64,000 bases of DNA. Origin: Lentisphaeria bacterium (GTDB lineage: Bacteria > Verrucomicrobiota > Lentisphaeria > Oligosphaerales > Oligosphaeraceae). The DNA is taken from contig JAKSPB010000010.1 of assembly GCA_024405215.1 (NCBI GenBank), forward strand, positions 1-64,000, given 5' to 3'. A program made the position numbers and the translations under genes. Shown piece after piece: positions 61,784-64,000 of this stretch. The notes under the pieces are model-generated. The model was not told the DNA's origin and did not search any database. It saw nothing but the letters and a program-made list of their open reading frames with translations. Every line of letters starts with the position of its first letter. Within the stretch, counting starts at the first letter, position 1.

Positions 61784-61903
61784 GGGAACTATATACATAG
61801 GATGCCGTTATTGCTTGACGATACGGACTTTTCCTGTGCCCGGGGCGCAAGCCTCGGGAGAACGCAGCATCGGAACACGCAGGCAACATAAGTATGTCAT
61901 TCC
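61784..61903 (+). repeat. dispersed repeat family A, copy 8
   Basis: GGGAACTATATACATAGGATGCCGTTATTGC at the left, GGCAACATAAGTATGTCATTCC at the right; hairpin CCCGGGGC-GCAA-GCCTCGGG with one G-T type change; CGCAGCATCGGAACACGCA. Confidence 0.9.
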
Positions 61904-62311
61904 TATTTTTCGCACCTCCCCGCAGGAACGACACCATGCGGAAACCACGGAACACCAAGCATTCATCTGCGTAGTCCCGCAGAGGCGTCATCGTCCCGAC
62001 GGGACAGCGCAAATGGGTATGTGCCGCAACTCCGTTGACTTGACTTCTTGTCCCGCTTCTCTTTTCCCGTACGTTATGGTTCTCTCGCCTAGGGCAAGCT
62101 GCCAAGACAAGAATTTCCGAAAAAATCATAGTATCAAATGGAATTAAGAAAAAGGGAGTATATAGTATCAAACGTGTGGAAACCATTGTATCCAAGTTCC
62201 GTGGCCCTATCAGCCGCTCCCATGCCTTTTTCCACGGATTCCACATACGCAACCTTGGATTGCCTCGCAGTCCAATTCCTTCCTAACACCAACAACCCAA
62301 AGGAGAAAACA

Positions 62312-63076
62312 ATGAAGCGTTCTTCCTTCACTTTGATTGAATTGCTCGTGGTGATCGCCATCATCGCGATCCTGGCCTCCATGCTTCTTCCCGCGCTTTC
62401 CAAGGCCCGCGAAAAGGCCCGTACCATCACCTGCGTCAGCAACCACAAGCAGATTATTCTGGCCTCAATCATGTACTCGAATGACTACGACGACTTCATC
62501 CTGCCTGCCCAGATGACCTTCCTTGAGGCTCCCTCCGTGAAATGGGGATGGGAATTCGACGAGCGCGGCCGCGGCGGCGCCTGGTGGTATATGCTGGACA
62601 AACTTGGCTATGCCCAGAAGGGAAAGCTCTTCATGTGCCCCGCCGGCCCTCACGGAAGCGACATGGATTTTGCCTTCTCCTATGACATGTGCCTCGGCGT
62701 CAACCTGGCCGTCAACTATGACTACTCCAAGACCTGGAATGAAGTCACCGTTGTAAAGGGCCGTCGTCTGACCAGCCTGGCGAATCCCTCGGCCGCCATC
62801 TGGTCCGGCGATACCAGCAACAAGGCCCGTGAGTACCAGAACCACTACTTCTACCCCCGCTACTCCACCGCCCCCTACGACTACCAGCTTTACATCTGGC
62901 ACGGAAAAGAGTGCAGCCTGGGTTATCTTGACGGCCATGCCCTCGCCCTGAGCGTCAACAACATCCCCGTGACCAACAACGCGCCTGATCCCAGCAAGGC
63001 CGTCTACGAGAAGATCAAGGCCGAAAATCTCGGTTGGAATGACGTCAACCCCGCCGCTTACGAAAAGCGGAACTAG
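62312..63076 (+). CDS. prepilin-leader (type II pseudopilin-like) protein
   Basis: 254 residues from ATG at 62312, with AAAGGAG 6 bases upstream. MKRSS then [39 protein letters not shown]. The body has [32 protein letters not shown] and the late [10 protein letters not shown] in place of DGHVE. The third such protein in the window, alone on the plus strand with its own terminator. Its role is unknown. Confidence 0.88.
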   Translation: MKRSSFTLIELLVVIAIIAILASMLLPALSKAREKARTITCVSNHKQIILASIMYSNDYDDFILPAQMTFLEAPSVKWGWEFDERGRGGAWWYMLDKLGYAQKGKLFMCPAGPHGSDMDFAFSYDMCLGVNLAVNYDYSKTWNEVTVVKGRRLTSLANPSAAIWSGDTSNKAREYQNHYFYPRYSTAPYDYQLYIWHGKECSLGYLDGHALALSVNNIPVTNNAPDPSKAVYEKIKAENLGWNDVNPAAYEKRN

Positions 63077-63089
63077 TTGTTGAACTCTT

Positions 63090-63137
63090 TCCTGCGGAAA
63101 TTCATCCTTCCTTATAGCATGGAGAATTTCCGCAGGA
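63090..63137 (+). terminator. intrinsic terminator after the third pseudopilin-like gene
   Basis: TCCTGCGGAAATTC (63090-63103) pairs perfectly with GAATTTCCGCAGGA (63124-63137), followed by GATTTT. Confidence 0.85.
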
Positions 63138-63201
63138 GATTTTCCCCCGGAACGGCCTCGACTGTTCCGGAAGCGCAAAAGATTTTTGCTATTCATAAGG
63201 T

Positions 63202-64000
63202 ATGAAAATGACTTCCCTGCGGCATATCCTTCTGGGCTCTCTTCTGATGTGGAGCCTGTCCTTCTTCGCCTTTGACCGCATCACCCTGGTTGGCGACGTG
63301 AAGCTGGAAACCCAGAAACTGGGACTGATGGAAGTCCGGTTTGGTTTTGACGAGAAGCTGGTGGACCAGACCCATATCCGTGCCTGCGAGGCCATTGACA
63401 ACTCCATGATGGTGGTCTTCAGCGATATCATGCCCGCCGCCAGCCTGGAGGAATGGTTCGGCAACGAGGGAATCCGCAAGAGCCTTCATGAACTACTGCG
63501 CCGGAACGGCGTCATCTATTTCGGCGCGAATTCCTGGACCAACCTGAAAGAGCCCCTGGCCCGGACCCGCGCATTTTTCCGGGAACGCGGGATGGAATTC
63601 CCCGGCGCCGGAAACATCGGCGACTTCCCCCATCCGGTCATCAAGGATTTCCCCCAGGACAGCCAGCCTGTCCTGGAAAGCAAGGCGGCTTTCCTGAACG
63701 ATCCGTATGATTTCACCAAAGCCGGAAAAGACCCCAATGAAGTCCTGACCAGCATCCGCTATTTCAAGGACTGGAAGGCACCCGGCCTGGAGACCTTCTT
63801 CCAGACCGCCGAAGGAGAACCCACAATCATGGGATTCCGCCAGGCCGTGGAAGAAAAAGGAACTGTCATCTTCTGTTTCTGCTTTTCTCCGGTCCGCGCC
63901 AGACAGCATCATCTTTTTGAGAACCTGATCAAATATGCCTACGGGGAGCTGAAGATCCTCACCGACACGGAAGTGGCCGCGCAGAACGTGGCAAAACTTC
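63202..64000 (+). CDS. secreted protein of unknown function, 3' end outside the window
   Basis: An open frame from ATG at 63202 to the window end, 266 codons visible. Residues 1-24 are a signal peptide (MKMTSLRHILLGSLLMWSLS...). The body has MMVVFSDIMPAASLEEWFGN, RNGVIYFGANSWTNLKEP and GTVIFCFCFSPVRARQHHLF; this alternation of strands and helices recalls ThuA/glutamine-amidotransferase-like folds, but only weakly. Two Cys lie in FCFCF. AAGG 4 bases before ATG is a short Shine-Dalgarno. Confidence 0.75.
   Translation, partial: MKMTSLRHILLGSLLMWSLSFFAFDRITLVGDVKLETQKLGLMEVRFGFDEKLVDQTHIRACEAIDNSMMVVFSDIMPAASLEEWFGNEGIRKSLHELLRRNGVIYFGANSWTNLKEPLARTRAFFRERGMEFPGAGNIGDFPHPVIKDFPQDSQPVLESKAAFLNDPYDFTKAGKDPNEVLTSIRYFKDWKAPGLETFFQTAEGEPTIMGFRQAVEEKGTVIFCFCFSPVRARQHHLFENLIKYAYGELKILTDTEVAAQNVAKL

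Noticed and set aside
61623-62147. 174-codon plus-strand frame before the third pseudopilin-like gene
   Set aside because: Runs through repeat A copy 8, has no Shine-Dalgarno, and its composition is unlike neighbouring genes.
62138-62311. N-terminal extension of the third pseudopilin-like protein
   Set aside because: A prepilin leader must be short and basic; AAAGGAG and [10 protein letters not shown] at 62312 give the real start.

Overview
The window looks like a chromosomal segment of a GC-rich, Gram-negative anaerobe of the Lentisphaerota/Victivallales type, probably from an animal gut. This is inference. It rests on three separate prepilin-leader proteins with the N-terminus [20 protein letters not shown] and a late DGH motif (a family strongly expanded in Lentisphaerae and Planctomycetes), a secretin/ATPase pair for type II secretion, lactaldehyde reductase and GTP-dependent PEP carboxykinase, large InlB-type repeat proteins, and gene spacers filled with short dispersed repeats. 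There are no rRNA genes, CRISPR arrays, intact insertion sequences or phage genes.

Layout. 1-4.3 kb: end of a Q/N-rich protein, then gspD-gspE. 4.4-9.4 kb: two dehydrogenases (fucO, a SorE-like MDR enzyme), a YgiN-like monooxygenase, RNase D and a small lipoprotein. 9.6-20.3 kb: a plus-strand housekeeping run with proS, an FHA protein, mgtE, pyrC, glyRS, a C-terminal processing protease, dapB, a frameshifted zeta-toxin-like gene and an AraC regulator. 20.6-26.4 kb: minus-strand argS, hisD, a His/Cys-tailed protein and pckG. 26.7-35.9 kb: Gfo/Idh/MocA oxidoreductase, two pseudopilin-like proteins, AAA-ATPase/nuclease plus MATE exporter, AraC regulator and a TIM-barrel isomerase. 36-42.2 kb: purM, family-4 UDG, a natural RpiB-GlyA fusion, a divergent GH29-like protein and a cysteine-desulfurase homologue that lacks the PLP lysine. 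42.5-47.6 kb: tRNA-Tyr, then a minus-strand sulfur/NAD operon (cysK, metY, nadA, mnmA) divergent from an Rrf2 regulator, with a good palindromic operator candidate between them. 48-61.6 kb: an accessory secreted-protein locus. 62.3-64 kb: a third pseudopilin-like protein and an unfinished secreted protein.

The most unusual part is 48-61.6 kb. Two paralogous secreted repeat proteins (1423 and 1531 aa) are each followed, 20 bases after the stop and behind a strong Shine-Dalgarno, by the same 51-residue peptide whose N-terminus (YEEPKLVEL) resembles recognition motifs of RiPP leader peptides. The last third of each large gene, the peptide gene and the first codons of the next gene form a 1391-bp block that appears identical in both copies (constant offset 5386 bp), whereas the rest of the two large genes has diverged strongly. 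In copy 1 the next gene is frameshifted but readable. In copy 2 it is cut off after its fifth or sixth codon and replaced by a hairpin. A papain-fold C10 (streptopain-like) protease carrying RTX calcium-binding repeats follows copy 1. Homologous upstream regions precede both large genes.

Two dispersed repeat families with imperfect terminal inverted repeats occur throughout the spacers: about 120 bp with a perfect 8-bp hairpin closed by a GCAA loop (8 fairly clear copies), and about 170 bp beginning GCAAAAGTC (4 copies). They look like MITEs or structured intergenic elements.
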